Shown piece after piece: positions 48,066-59,020 of a stretch of DNA of 64,000 nt. The notes beneath the pieces are model-generated. The model worked only from the letters and a program-made list of their open reading frames with translations. It had not been told where the DNA came from and searched no databases. The DNA comes from Saprospiraceae bacterium (GTDB lineage: Bacteria; Bacteroidota; Bacteroidia; Chitinophagales; Saprospiraceae): contig JADJTQ010000001.1 of the NCBI GenBank assembly GCA_016711125.1, forward strand, positions 1,302,001 through 1,366,000, in the 5' to 3' direction. A program made the translations under genes and the position numbers. The number at the start of each line of letters is the position of its first letter. Positions within the stretch are counted from its first letter, which is position 1.

Positions 48066-48115
48066 GAATAAGGGTAATGCTAGCAGTATAATTATCTGAA
48101 ATGTGTTTCTGTGAC

Positions 48116-48127
48116 ACCTAAAGGTGC
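48116..48127 (+). terminator. Weak hairpin after M1 peptidase
   Basis: CACCT and AGGTG pair with a two-base loop and are followed by CTTTTTC. The stem is short, so this is a weak candidate terminator about 50 bp behind the stop codon. Confidence 0.3.
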
Positions 48128-48353
48128 TTTTTCCTAAGAACAAACGCGCTCGCTTAGAGGGTCTTATCTTGTCCGTCAGGCCTGCTTGGCACCAGACGGG
48201 CTGATATTGAAATCAATACTTCGGTTTTCAAATACTTAGTCTAAGTGTTTGATTTTCAATCGTCAAATTATGCATTGGATGCTCCAACACATAATGCGGG
48301 TTCAATAAGAACAAGTTATCTTGTGTGCTGTTCGTACATTAAAACAAGTAGCC

Positions 48354-50186
48354 TTGTCATATTCTACCCTCAGAGCTTGTGTTGATGACCTCCGGGCTCA
48401 TAACCAATTGATTGAAATCAACGATGAAGTGGATCCGGATCTTGAGATCGCTGAGATACATCGTCGCATCTATGATACCGGCGGACCTGCTTTGCTGTTT
48501 ACCAAGATCAAAGGAAGTACTTTTCATGGGCTGAGCAATCTCTATGGTACAAACGATCGTTGCGATTTTATTTTCAGACAAACGATCGAACGGGTAAGGA
48601 AGGTGGTTGAATTAAAGGCAGATCCAAATCTGTTGTTAAAGAATCCAGGGAACTATTTGGGAGCACCTCTTACGGCATTATCGGCTCTTCCCCTGAGAAG
48701 AAGGATTTTTAAGCAGAGGTGGAAAACTACACAGGTTTCTCAATTACCTCAGATCCGTGCCTGGTCAATGGATGGGGGGGCCTTCATCACCTTGCCTCAA
48801 GTGTTCACCTTACCTCCTGGGGTTAGGACTATGATGCAATCAAATCTGGGCATGTACCGGATTCAACTGTCCGGCAATGACTATGAGGCTAACCACGAGA
48901 TTGGTTTGCATTCTCAGTTACACCGGGGTATTGGCATCCATCACAATATGTATAAAAATTCAGAAGAGGCTTTTCGGGTTTCCATATTTGTTGGCGGGCC
49001 TCCTTCTCATGCCTTGGCAGCCATATTCCCGTTACCCGAAGGGCTTTCAGAGCTGACATTTGCCGGAATGATGGGGGCAGGAGATTTTCGTTACAGCCTC
49101 CATGAAGGTCATGTAATAAGTGAAGATGCGGACTTTGTGATTACTGGTACCATTGACAAGAAACTACAAAAAGAGAAGGCCCTTTTGGTGATCACCTGGG
49201 ATATTATAGTCTTGAACATGATTTTCCGGTGATGAAAGTTGATCAGATTTATCATCGAAGAGACGCGATATGGCATTTTACCGTGGTTGGCAGACCGCCT
49301 CAGGAAGACTCTGGCTTCGGCTATCTGATTCACAAGTTAGTAGGTCCAATGCTTCCGGCAGAGTTTCCTGGTGTCGGTCAAATTCATGCGGTAGATGTAG
49401 CTGGGGTACATCCGCTATTGCTTGCGGTCGGAAGTGAACGATATATGCCTTTTCGTCAAAGCCAACCCGAAGAAATTCTTACTCAAGCCAATCGGATCCC
49501 TGGGTTCAGGTCAAACGTCATTGGCAAAATATTTACTGATCGCAGCAGCTGATCAGGATTCATCCTGGTCTGCCTATGATATTCCTTCTTTTTTTAAGCA
49601 TTTACTGGAGCGAGTAGACTGGCGGCGAGATTTGCATTTTCAGACAAAAACTACCATTGATACCCTTGATTACAGCGGATCTGGCTGGAATGCAGGATCC
49701 AAATTAGTTATGGCATGTTGCGGTGATTCCATTCGAAGACTCGGAACTGAATTACCGGCTGGTTTAAAATTACCTGATTCAGTGAAGTCGGTAAAAATGG
49801 TGGATCATGGCATTTTGGGGTTTCAATTAAATGCTTTTAAAAATTATCGAAAGGCGAAAGATGAAATTGAATTAATCACGCAATACCTCAAGGACCAAGA
49901 TCTTACCGATTTTCCTTTATTTGTTTTCGCTGACGATGTTGACTTCGTAAGCAGGAATTATAGCAATTTTTTATGGGTTACTTTTACCAGGTCCAATCCA
50001 TCACATGATATTTATGGAGTAGATTCATTTGTCGAAAATAAACATTGGGGTTGCAATGGGTCATTGATAATAGACGCACGAATTAAACCACATCATGCCC
50101 CGGTGTTGGAAGTAGATCAGAAAACTAAAGAGCGAGTCGATCAAAGGTTTAGTAAAAAAGGGTCTTTGGGGTATTTAAAGTTGTAG
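48354..50186 (+). CDS. UbiD family decarboxylase (two frameshifts)
   Basis: This prenyl-FMN-dependent decarboxylase has about 610 residues, a usual length for the Bacteroidota form. It starts around SYSTLRACVDDLRAHNQLIE; the codon used is TTG at 48354 (another TTG occurs at 48321), as no ATG is present. Family blocks include GVRTMMQSNLGMYRIQ, GIGIHHNMYKNSEEAFRVSI and PEGLSELTFAGMM. The frame shifts at the A-run 49168-49172 (one A missing, then REGPFGDHLGYYSL) and near 49498-49504 (one base too many, then GSGQTSLAKYLLIAAADQD). The substrate may be a quinone precursor or an aromatic acid; I cannot decide. No ubiX-like flavin prenyltransferase is next to it. Confidence 0.85.
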
Positions 50187-50220
50187 GTCAAACTCCGCTG
50201 TCCGATCTATCAAGACCCAG

Positions 50221-50255
50221 AATGTAAAAGTCATAGGTAGCTCTGTCGAACCCTG
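50221..50255 (-). pseudogene. Copy of the end of the BNR/VPS10-type gene
   Basis: The first 30 bases match the 3' end of the BNR protein gene at 42341-42370 in the same + strand orientation (27 of 30 identical). Read on the minus strand they encode RATYDF, the same closing residues as the intact gene. No further gene is attached, so this is a leftover tail of a lost paralogue or a small duplicated segment between ubiD and the SLC13 gene. Confidence 0.5.
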
Positions 50256-50396
50256 CTCTCTCATTTCACTCATTTCATCAAGCCGCGGAATAAAAATCCT
50301 GTTCTCTCTTTTACCTCTAAAGACCCAACCTCATTCTGACAAAAAAGGAGGGCATTTCGGACTTTTTTATCAACTTCGTTTCCTCAACTGCCATAC

Positions 50397-51863
50397 ATGT
50401 CACTCAATCCTGCCAGATTTGGCCTAGTCGCTGGCCCTTTGTTGTTTTTTGCCGTGCTGTTTTTGTTTCATCCGGAGGGTCTTAGTCAGGAAGCAAATGC
50501 TGTTTTGGCCACGACGATTTGGATTGCAGTATGGTGGATCACGGAAGCGCTTCCGATTGCAGTGACTGCCTTGTTGCCCATGCTATTATTTCCACTCACT
50601 GGTGCTTTGGGTCTCTCAGAAACGACCGCACAGTTTGGGCACAAGTATGTTTTTCTTTACATGGGTGGTTTCATCATTGCCATCGCGATCGAAAAATGGG
50701 ACTTACACCGTCGCATTGCTCTGAGGTTGATTGATCTGATTGGTTCAAACGTCAAAAAGATCATTCTCGGGTTTATGGTGGCTACCGCTTTTATGTCAAT
50801 GTGGATCAGCAATACGGCCACAGCGGTGATGATGCTGACTATTGGCATGGCAATCATCTCACAACTAAGAGATAATCCGGCCACAATCGAAGATGAAAAT
50901 CTGATTTTTGGTAAAGCTTTGATGCTGGGCATTGCTTATTCCGCTTCGATAGGAGGGGTGGCGACTTTAATTGGAACTCCACCTAACCTGGTATTGGCAG
51001 GCGTGCTCCAGGAAACCTATGGCATCGAAATTACTTTTGCCAAATGGATTGTCTTTGGACTGCCAATTTCTTCCATTCTACTGTTTATCTGCTGGAAGTA
51101 CCTGACATCTTTTGCCTTTACCTTCAAACAAAAGTCTTTTCCCGGCGGACGGTCTGAGATTAAGCGATTACTAAAGGAGCTGGGCCCACTAAAACGGGAG
51201 GAATTTGTTGTTTTAATTGTCTTTGTGCTCACTGCATTTTGCTGGATTACCCGGTCTCTTCTACAAAAGTGGATCCCCGATCTGGACGACACCATCATTG
51301 CCATGGCTGCGGGAATTATCCTATTTATACTGCCGTCGACAAGAGAAGGTGAAAAAATTATCTCTTGGGAGGAGGCAGTGAAAATGCCATGGGGTATCAT
51401 CTTACTGTTTGGCGGTGGTATGGCACTGGCGGAAGGATTTACTCAGACGGGATTAGCCAATTGGATTGGTAGCCAGATGACCTCACTTCAGGGATTATCA
51501 ATTTTCCTCTTGATTCTGGTACTAATCACTTCGGTCAATTTTCTTACGGAAATAACCTCAAATCTTGCTACAACTGCTATGCTGTTGCCGATCTTGGCCC
51601 CAATGGCTTTGTCGATTGATGTACATCCGTTTATTCTCATGGTATCGGCCACAGTTGCTGCTTCCTGTGCATTTATGCTGCCAGTAGCCACCCCTCCCAA
51701 TGCGGTAGTGTTTGGCTCGGGCTACCTAAGAATCCCTGATATGGTACGCACTGGTATCTGGATGAACCTTTTATCAATCGTACTTCTTTCGCTGATGGTC
51801 TATTATTTTCTGCCTTATTTGTGGGATTTCATACCCAATAGATTCCCGGAATATTTGAAATAG
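50397..51863 (+). CDS. SLC13/DASS family sodium-dependent anion transporter
   Basis: This 488-residue inner-membrane symporter probably takes up dicarboxylates or sulfate-like anions with sodium. The family hallmarks are SNTATAVMM (the SNT sodium motif), GVATLIGTPPNLVLAG, the late EITSNLATTAMLLPI and ATPPNAVVFGSG. About eleven hydrophobic segments are visible. Start MSLNPARFGL at 50397 gives a normal cytoplasmic N-terminus. It follows ubiD but across a 210-bp gap that includes the BNR remnant, so it is probably independent. Confidence 0.92.
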   Translation: MSLNPARFGLVAGPLLFFAVLFLFHPEGLSQEANAVLATTIWIAVWWITEALPIAVTALLPMLLFPLTGALGLSETTAQFGHKYVFLYMGGFIIAIAIEKWDLHRRIALRLIDLIGSNVKKIILGFMVATAFMSMWISNTATAVMMLTIGMAIISQLRDNPATIEDENLIFGKALMLGIAYSASIGGVATLIGTPPNLVLAGVLQETYGIEITFAKWIVFGLPISSILLFICWKYLTSFAFTFKQKSFPGGRSEIKRLLKELGPLKREEFVVLIVFVLTAFCWITRSLLQKWIPDLDDTIIAMAAGIILFILPSTREGEKIISWEEAVKMPWGIILLFGGGMALAEGFTQTGLANWIGSQMTSLQGLSIFLLILVLITSVNFLTEITSNLATTAMLLPILAPMALSIDVHPFILMVSATVAASCAFMLPVATPPNAVVFGSGYLRIPDMVRTGIWMNLLSIVLLSLMVYYFLPYLWDFIPNRFPEYLK

Positions 51864-51918
51864 TTATTTCTCCGCTCAAATGAGATTTTCTTAAATATAT
51901 TTTTCCCATTTTTGCTGC

Positions 51919-52711
51919 ATGATTTCCTACCAGGATCTATTGCGGCACATTCTTGAAAAGGCTCACTCAAGGAGGATCGTACTGGTACCGGCACCTACAG
52001 TGTGTTCGGTTATCAGATGAGGTTTGATCTAGCGAAAGGATTTCCGCTACTCACCACCAAAAAATCCACCTGAAATCTATTATCTACGAGCTATTGTGGT
52101 TCTTAAATGGTGATACCAATATTGATTACTTGAACCGGAAAGGGGTAAGGATTTGGAATGAATGGGCAGACCAAAATGGGGACCTTGGTCCTGTTTATGG
52201 CAAGCAATGGCGCAGCTGGGATAGCCCAGGGGGTGAAACCATCGATCAGGTCGGCCAGGCGGTTTGGCTCCTGAAAAACAATCCGGATTCCAGACGGATC
52301 ATTATCAATGCATGGAATGTAGGTGATTTACCGAAAATGGCACTAGCTCCATGTCATTGTCTTTTTCAATTTTATGTCGCCGATGGCAAATTATCTTGTC
52401 AGCTTTATCAAAGATCTGCTGATGTATTCCTTGGGGTGCCCTTTAACATTGCTAGTTATGCCCTATTGACTTTAATGATGGCCCGGGTTTGTGATCTAGG
52501 TTTGGGCGAATTTGTTCATACATTTGGTGATGTGCATCTCTACACCAATCATATTGAGCAAGCAAAAGAACAATTGACCCGGACACCACGTTGTTTACCC
52601 ACCATGAGTATCAATCCGGATAAGAAGGATATTTTTGATTTTGAATTTGAAGATTTTACTTTAACCAATTATGACCCGAATCCTCACATTAAAGCAAGTG
52701 TGGCGATTTGA
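51919..52711 (+). CDS. thyA: Thymidylate synthase (two frameshifts)
   Basis: This enzyme methylates dUMP to dTMP with methylenetetrahydrofolate and is essential in most bacteria lacking ThyX. Joined, it has 264 codons, the family's usual length. The start MISYQDLLRHILEK is at 51919. After one more G at 51960-51961 the frame reads EDRTGTGTYSVFGYQMRFDL, and after one more A in the run 52059-52064 it reads IHLKSIIYELLWFLNGDTNI. The catalytic loop LAPCHCLFQFYV and the QRSADVFLGVPFNIASYALL signature are intact. Two frameshifts at homopolymers in an essential gene point to sequence error. Confidence 0.9.
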
Positions 52712-52763
52712 AATGAGTTTTCTATTTAGAAAAAATCTAAATAAATGAGAGAGACCGTAATTG

Positions 52764-52795
52764 TTGTCTCAAAAAATAAACGAATTGTATTTTTG
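52764..52795 (+). promoter_or_regulatory. Promoter of the act operon
   Basis: A TTG (52764-52766, with a second TTG just before it) and TATTTTTG (52788-52795) followed by C lie 21 bp apart, close to the phylum's TTTG/TAnnTTTG pattern (usual spacer about 19). The start codon of actA is 41 bp downstream. This is the best complete promoter in the window. Confidence 0.65.
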
Positions 52796-52836
52796 CCACC
52801 AAATTTACCGGACCTGATCTTCTAAACGGAATAAGA

Positions 52837-54255
52837 ATGATATATAAGTCGCTACTAATCAGACTTCCATACCTGATTTTGTGCATTTTTTTAAGTGTGT
52901 CTGCGATTGCACAGCCTTCGCCCGATGCAGGCAAGACAATCTTCAGAAACCAATGTGCCAGCTGTCACAACCGCAATATGACCAGCGATATGACCGGCCC
53001 GGCCCTTGGTGCGGTCTCTGAGAGGTGGGCTGCCTATCCCGAATCCGATCTTTATGCTTGGATTCGTAACAGCTCGGCTTTGGTAGAATCAGGCCATCCA
53101 CGCGCCATCGAAGTGTATAATCAGTACAATAAGATCGCGATGACGCCATTCCCTAATCTTACGGATGATGATATTGGTTCGTTGCTATTGTATATTGATG
53201 GTACTTTCAATGGCACCTATGGTGTTCCGGTAGCTGGTCCGGTGGCCTCAACCGGGCAAACTGACAGTGGTTCAGGAGGTATTTTTTCGGGAAATAGCTT
53301 TTACTACATCATTTTTGGATTCCTGATCATACTGTCTCTGGTGCTAACCCGGGTACTCAATAAGTTGAAATATCTGACCGATATTCAGGAGGGAGTTGAG
53401 ACTGAAGGGCCAAGATCGCTTTGGTCATCACTGACATCGAAAGGGATCGTAGGTATTGTCATATTTTCCCTGATCGTACTGGGTGGATATTTCACGGTGA
53501 ACAATGCCATCGGATTGAACCGGATGCAGGAATACCAACCGGATCAACCAATCAAGTTCTCACATACCACACATGCAGGTTTGAATAAAATCGATTGTCA
53601 GTACTGCCATGACGGGGCAAGAAGAAGTAAACATTCGATCATACCGGCTACCAACACCTGTATGAATTGCCACAAAGCAATTAAAGTGGGTTCTAAATTT
53701 GGCACTGCTGAATTAACAAAGATCTACGCCAGCATAGGTTATGATCCAACTAAAGATGTCTACATTGAAAATTACGATCAATTGGGTGAAGATGACTTGA
53801 AGAAAGTTTATACCGCCTGGATAGCCAACCAATATGTATTGGATAATGGAAAATTGGACCGCAAAGGCGAACGATTGATGGAAGACCAATGGGAAGGAAT
53901 TAAGTCGTCTCTAACCTCTGAGACGAAGCCACAGATACAAGGTCCTATTGAGTGGATACGTATTCATAATCTGCCTGATCATGTTTATTTTAATCATGCT
54001 CAACATGTTACAGTTGGCAAGCTTGCTTGTCAGCAGTGCCATGGCAAGGTAGAAGAAATGGAAGTCGTTAAACAATATGCTCCTCTGAGCATGGGATGGT
54101 GTATCAACTGTCATCGCGAAACGGATGTGAAATTTACCGACAATCCGTACTACACAAGTTATGCAAAGTACCACGAGGAAATCCAGGCTGGTACAAGATC
54201 ACGAGTAACCGTTGAAGAAATCGGAGGATTGGAATGCCAAAAATGCCATTATTAA
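52837..54255 (+). CDS. actA: ACIII subunit ActA, multihaem cytochrome c
   Basis: This periplasmic, membrane-anchored cytochrome of alternative complex III receives electrons and passes them on. A signal peptide (LLIRLPYLILCIFLSVSAIA) is followed by a cytochrome c domain with CASCH at residues 40-44, an internal membrane helix (about residues 150-170) and a second (about 205-225), and then further CxxCH motifs: CQYCH, CMNCH, CQQCH, CINCH and, at the very end, CQKCHY. That is six haem-binding motifs in total; ActA is usually described as pentahaem, so the N-terminal one may be a fused cytochrome domain. It is the first gene of the operon and is followed 23 bp later by actB. Confidence 0.92.
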   Translation: MIYKSLLIRLPYLILCIFLSVSAIAQPSPDAGKTIFRNQCASCHNRNMTSDMTGPALGAVSERWAAYPESDLYAWIRNSSALVESGHPRAIEVYNQYNKIAMTPFPNLTDDDIGSLLLYIDGTFNGTYGVPVAGPVASTGQTDSGSGGIFSGNSFYYIIFGFLIILSLVLTRVLNKLKYLTDIQEGVETEGPRSLWSSLTSKGIVGIVIFSLIVLGGYFTVNNAIGLNRMQEYQPDQPIKFSHTTHAGLNKIDCQYCHDGARRSKHSIIPATNTCMNCHKAIKVGSKFGTAELTKIYASIGYDPTKDVYIENYDQLGEDDLKKVYTAWIANQYVLDNGKLDRKGERLMEDQWEGIKSSLTSETKPQIQGPIEWIRIHNLPDHVYFNHAQHVTVGKLACQQCHGKVEEMEVVKQYAPLSMGWCINCHRETDVKFTDNPYYTSYAKYHEEIQAGTRSRVTVEEIGGLECQKCHY

Positions 54256-54278
54256 TTAGAGATTATCAGCCAAAAGCA

Positions 54279-57200
54279 ATGAAGCAACACGAAAATATCT
54301 GGATCAGTGCCGAAGACCTTAACGGAGACGAATCGCTGGTGCGGGAGAGTAAAAATGAGTTTTTTAATCTTCCGATACTCAATGATTTGGCAGATGATAA
54401 GGTCGCAGCCGAGCATTCAGCAAATACTAATCGAAGAGATTTCTTAAAATATGTAGGATTTAGTCTCGGAGCAGCAACTGTTGCTGCCGCATGCGACTCC
54501 TATTAGAAAGGCCATCCCATATGTTAATAAGCCTGAAGCCATTGTACCTGGAGTAGCGACTTACTACGCAAGCTCCTTTGTTCGTGCTGGTGATTTTTGC
54601 CCGATACTGGTTAAAACAAGAGAAGGTAGACCGATTAAGATTGAGGGCAATGCCATGGCAACCCATGGTGGAGGAGGTACCACGGCCAGGGCTCAGGCCT
54701 CGGTGTTAGATCTTTATGATGTCGCTAGATTGCGAGGGCCAAAACTAATGGATGCTAACGGCATGACAGCAGATAGTAACTGGACTAACCTCGATGCTGA
54801 AATCAGCAAGGGTCTGAAAGCAGCCAAATCCATCAGATTGGTGACAAACACCAATGTCAGCCCTAGTTTCCATGCTGCCCTAGAAGGGTTTTTGACAGCC
54901 TATCCAAATGCCAAGCTGGTTACCTACGATCCATTGTCTTCATCAGCAAGTTTGCTTGCCAATGAGCTGGCTTTTGGGGTGAGGGAACTCCCCTGGTTAT
55001 CGGTTTGATAAAGCAGACCTGGTGGTGAATTTCGGCGCCGACTTCCTCGGTACCTGGCTCACACCTGCTGCCTTTGCCTCTCAATTTGCCAAAAGAAGAA
55101 AAATTAAAGATGACAAAGCGGGACAAATGAGCCGATTGGTGCAATTTGAGAGCAACATGTCATATACTGGGTCCAACGCTGATCACCGGGTATTAATCAA
55201 GCCCAGTGAACAAGGTTTGGCAATAGCCAAGTTACATAATGCTATTGCTTCAAAAGTGGGTATGCCGTCGATCGACATTAATGGCAATTTATCAAATCCA
55301 AAGGCCGAAAAAGCGATTGCAACAGTAGCAGATGAATTGATGCAGGCAAGAGGTAAGGCCATTGTACTTTCGAATTCTAATAATACGGCTGAGCAAGGTC
55401 TGGTAGTCGCTATCAATCAAGGCCTTGGTAATTATGGAGGTACTCTTGATTTTAATGAGTCATCTAATTTGCGGCAGGGTATCGATAAGCAGATGTCTGA
55501 TTTTATCAATGAATTGACTTCAGGTGCCGTAGATGCAGTTTTGTTTATAGATGATGCCAATCCGGTATATGATCATCCCAAAGGTAAGCAGATAGAAGAG
55601 GCGCTTGACAAATTGAATCTAAGTGTTGCCATTACCTCAATGCCGAGTGAGACGCAGGCCGCCTGCAAATTTGTTGCGCCAACACCACATTACCTGGAGT
55701 CGTGGGGCGATGTCAATCCTTCAAGAGGCCACTATGGTATTGTTCAACCGACAATCAACCCACTTTTTGATACCCGTCCTGCTGTTATTTCACTTTTGAC
55801 CTGGTCAGGGCAAGCTCCGGAAGTCATGATGGGTGATGACCCTCTATATACGTTTATTAAAAATCGCTGGGAGGCTGCATTATTTATCAAGCAGCACAAA
55901 TATGCCACCTTCCAAAATTTTTGGGACAATACCCTGCAGGATGGATTTACCATGCTCGATGAAGAAGCCAGAGAGCTAAGTTATGCCTTGGATATTACTT
56001 CTCTGGCAGGAAAAATTAACCGGTTAGCCAACAGTGAGTTAGAAGTTCAGTTTTATGAACCACTTGGTATTGGTGGCGGTGCCTATGCAAACAATCCATG
56101 GTTGCAGGAAATGCCGGATCCGGTGACAAGGGTGGTGTGGGACAATGTGTTGCATATTCCCCTTAAATGGAATGGGAGCAGCAGGTTTGAATATTTTAAA
56201 GATCTTGATGAAGATGGACTTTTGGTAGATCTGGTTATTGAAGAGCAGAAGATCAGGGTACCGGTTGTGCGCCAGTTTGGCCAGATGGAAGGAACGGTGG
56301 CTTGTGCCCTCGGATACGGTCGATGGGCCACCGGCAAGGCAGGTAGTGGTGTAGGAAGTAGTTGTTACCCAATGTTGAAATCAGATGACGACGGTAACAT
56401 TCAGTACTTCTCAACCATGCCAGTGGTGTCAGGAAAAGCAGATAAAGACAAAAGGTTTGCTTCAGTGCAACACCACCATACCCTTGGAGTGACGGGCAAA
56501 GATGAGTCAGCTGGGGGAGCAACAATCAATGTGGATGAAAAAACGGTGATGACTCTGGGATACGGTGTACAGGGAGGTCTTACCAAGCGATCAATATTCC
56601 GGCATGCCGCTAGCCACGAGCTAGCCGAATCAATTGAGCATCTCAAGGAGGAAAGAGCTGAATTCCAGCACCTGAATGAGCAAACGCTCTACCCGGATCG
56701 TTCCGAATTTTATGGAATGGGCCATCATTGGGGCATGTCTGTAGATTTAACCGCATGTATCGTATGTGCAGCCTGTCAGGTAGCTTGTGTGGCGGAAAAT
56801 AACGTACCCATAGTTGGGAAGACCGAGGTTAGTCGTCACCATGAAATGACCTGGATGCGGATTGACCGATATTATTACGGTGATGTAGAGTCGCCCAATG
56901 TAGTCTATCAGCCTATGATGTGTCAGCATTGTGACAATGCTCCATGTGAAAATGTTTGTCCGGTGGCAGCTACCAATCACAGTTCGGAGGGTCTCAATCA
57001 AATGGCATACAATCGTTGTGTGGGTACCCGATACTGCGCTAACAACTGCCCATATAAGGTGCGACGGTTCAATTGGTTGGACTACAATGCGGCGGATCTT
57101 TTTCCTTCGAATGAAAATGATCCCTTTAATGAAAACACCCCTTATTATGCAGACAATCTGACGAGAATGGTCTTGAATCCGGATGTCACGGTACGGTCAA

Positions 57201-57496
57201 GAGGCGTAATTGAGAAGTGCAGCATGTGCGTACAACGTATCCAGGAAGGTAAACTTACAGCAAAGCAAGAAAAGCGGATGTTACAGGATGGTGATATCAG
57301 AACCGCCTGCCAGACAGCTTGCCCAACAGGTGCGATTACCTTTGGGGATATGAATGATCATGGCAGCAAACTGAATGAATTGTTGAATGATCCTAAAACA
57401 TATGTCGCACTGGAGGAGACCAATGTAAGGTCTTCCATCGGGTACATGATGAAGGTGATTAATAGAAACGAAAAGATAAATTCTGAAGAAGCCTAA
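54279..57496 (+). CDS. actB: ACIII subunit ActB, molybdopterin-like iron-sulfur protein (two frameshifts)
   Basis: This large subunit (about 1070 residues) carries the Fe-S clusters of alternative complex III. An internal Tat signal (RRDFLKYVGFSLGAATVAAAC, residues about 52-72, twin arginine first) leads to a possible lipidated Cys. A molybdopterin-oxidoreductase-like domain follows that in this family does not hold a cofactor. The C-terminal ferredoxin-like part has four Cys clusters: CIVCAACQVAC, CQHCDNAPCENVC, CVGTRYCANNC and CSMC with CQTACP. Frame changes occur near 54495-54497 (after AAAC) and in the C-run 54990-54993 (one C too many, then PGYRFDKADLVVNFGADF). The order and spacing are those of act operons, and the rest is continuous. 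Confidence 0.92.
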
Positions 57497-57566
57497 TGAT
57501 ATTAGTGAAATATTACACGCATTTTACGACTAAATCAATTGGGCTTATCCAAACTAAAAAGAGCAT

Positions 57567-58985
57567 ATGAGTGCAATTATATCGCCAATCCGTGAACCGT
57601 TAATCACTGGTAATAAGAACTATCATCAGATAACTGAAGATATCTGCGCGCCGTCTGAGCGTACCCCTAGTCTCGCATGGGTGGTTGCTTTTATCGTAGC
57701 AGTGTCCTTTTTGTCCTTTGGTGTGTTTTGCATTTTATGGACCATATGGTTTGGTATCGGCACCTGGAATCTCAACCGGACGGTTGGCTGGGGCTGGGAT
57801 ATCACCAACTTTGTTTGGTGGATCGGTATTGGTCATGCGGGTACATTGATTTCAGCGATCTTATTACTGTTTAGGCAAAAATGGAGGACGGGAGTAAACC
57901 GTGCCGCGGAAGCAATGACGATTTTTGCCGTGCTATGTGCCGCCCTTTTCCCTGGTATTCACGTTGGGAGGATTTGGGTTGTTTTTTACTTTTTCCCTTA
58001 CCCCAATTCTCGAGGTCCTTTGTGGGTTAACTTCAACTCACCCTTGCTTTGGGATCTTTTTGCGATCAGTACCTATTTTACCGTCTCCTTACTTTTTTGG
58101 TATACTGGCTTAGTACCTGACTTTGCAACTTTAAGGGATCGGGCCAGCGGGTTACGTAAGAAACTATATAATTTCTTGTCCTTTGGATGGACCGGTGCGG
58201 CAAAACATTGGTTGCGCTTCGAGTCTTTATCTCTGGTTTTGGCAGGTTTGGCAACGCCACTGGTGCTGTCGGTTCATACCATAGTATCATTTGACTTCGC
58301 CACGTCAGTCATACCTGGCTGGCATACGACAATTTTTCCACCCTACTTTGTTGCAGGTGCTATTTTCTCCGGGTTTGCCATGGTATTGACCCTGATGGTG
58401 ATTACCCGCAAAGTACTTAAACTAGAAGACTACATTACGGTAGAACATATCGACTCGATGAATAAGGTCATTCTGCTTACAGGGACCATTGTTGGCGTCG
58501 CTTACCTGACGGAATTATTCATTGCATGGTATAGCGGGTATATCTATGAGCAATTTGCCTTTATGAACCGGGTACAAGGTATTTATTGGTGGGCATATGT
58601 TGCCATGATGTCTTGTAATGTATTGTCACCTCAGATCTTCTGGTCTAGTAAAATGCGGAGAAATGTCACCGTGACTTTTATGATGTCCATATTTGTTAAC
58701 ATTGGGATGTGGTTTGAGCGTTTTGTGATTATTCCAACTACACTAGCAAGAGATTATTTGCCCTCAAGTTGGAGCTACTATTCACCGACATGGGTTGAGA
58801 TTGGAATCTTCCTCGGTACTTTAGGAATATTTTTTACTATGTATCTGGCATTTACCCGGGTCGCACCTGTAGTTGCAATTGCTGAGGTAAAAGCGATTTT
58901 GAAATCAGCGGGCAATCAATATACCGGGGAACATGCTAAACATTCTCACGCAGCTCCTCATGGTGCAGAGATAAAGGCCCATTAA
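57567..58985 (+). CDS. actC: ACIII subunit ActC, NrfD/PsrC-type quinone-binding membrane protein
   Basis: This 472-residue polytopic protein belongs to the NrfD/PsrC family; in alternative complex III it holds the quinol site. About ten membrane helices are visible, starting near FIVAVSFLSFGVFCIL (residue 37). The WWIGIGHAGTLISAIL segment and FYFFPYPNSRGPLWVNFN are typical of ActC/HmeB-like proteins. The C-terminus is a short His-rich cytoplasmic tail. It follows actB with a 70-bp gap and belongs to the same operon. Confidence 0.93.
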   Translation: MSAIISPIREPLITGNKNYHQITEDICAPSERTPSLAWVVAFIVAVSFLSFGVFCILWTIWFGIGTWNLNRTVGWGWDITNFVWWIGIGHAGTLISAILLLFRQKWRTGVNRAAEAMTIFAVLCAALFPGIHVGRIWVVFYFFPYPNSRGPLWVNFNSPLLWDLFAISTYFTVSLLFWYTGLVPDFATLRDRASGLRKKLYNFLSFGWTGAAKHWLRFESLSLVLAGLATPLVLSVHTIVSFDFATSVIPGWHTTIFPPYFVAGAIFSGFAMVLTLMVITRKVLKLEDYITVEHIDSMNKVILLTGTIVGVAYLTELFIAWYSGYIYEQFAFMNRVQGIYWWAYVAMMSCNVLSPQIFWSSKMRRNVTVTFMMSIFVNIGMWFERFVIIPTTLARDYLPSSWSYYSPTWVEIGIFLGTLGIFFTMYLAFTRVAPVVAIAEVKAILKSAGNQYTGEHAKHSHAAPHGAEIKAH

Positions 58986-59020
58986 TAGATTTATTAAAAG
59001 ATAATCGTTAGCAATAGAGC

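Noticed and set aside
51919..52711. Programmed frameshifting in thyA or actB
   Set aside because: Shift sites are plain homopolymers without slippery heptamers plus a structure, and the same problem hits many unrelated genes.
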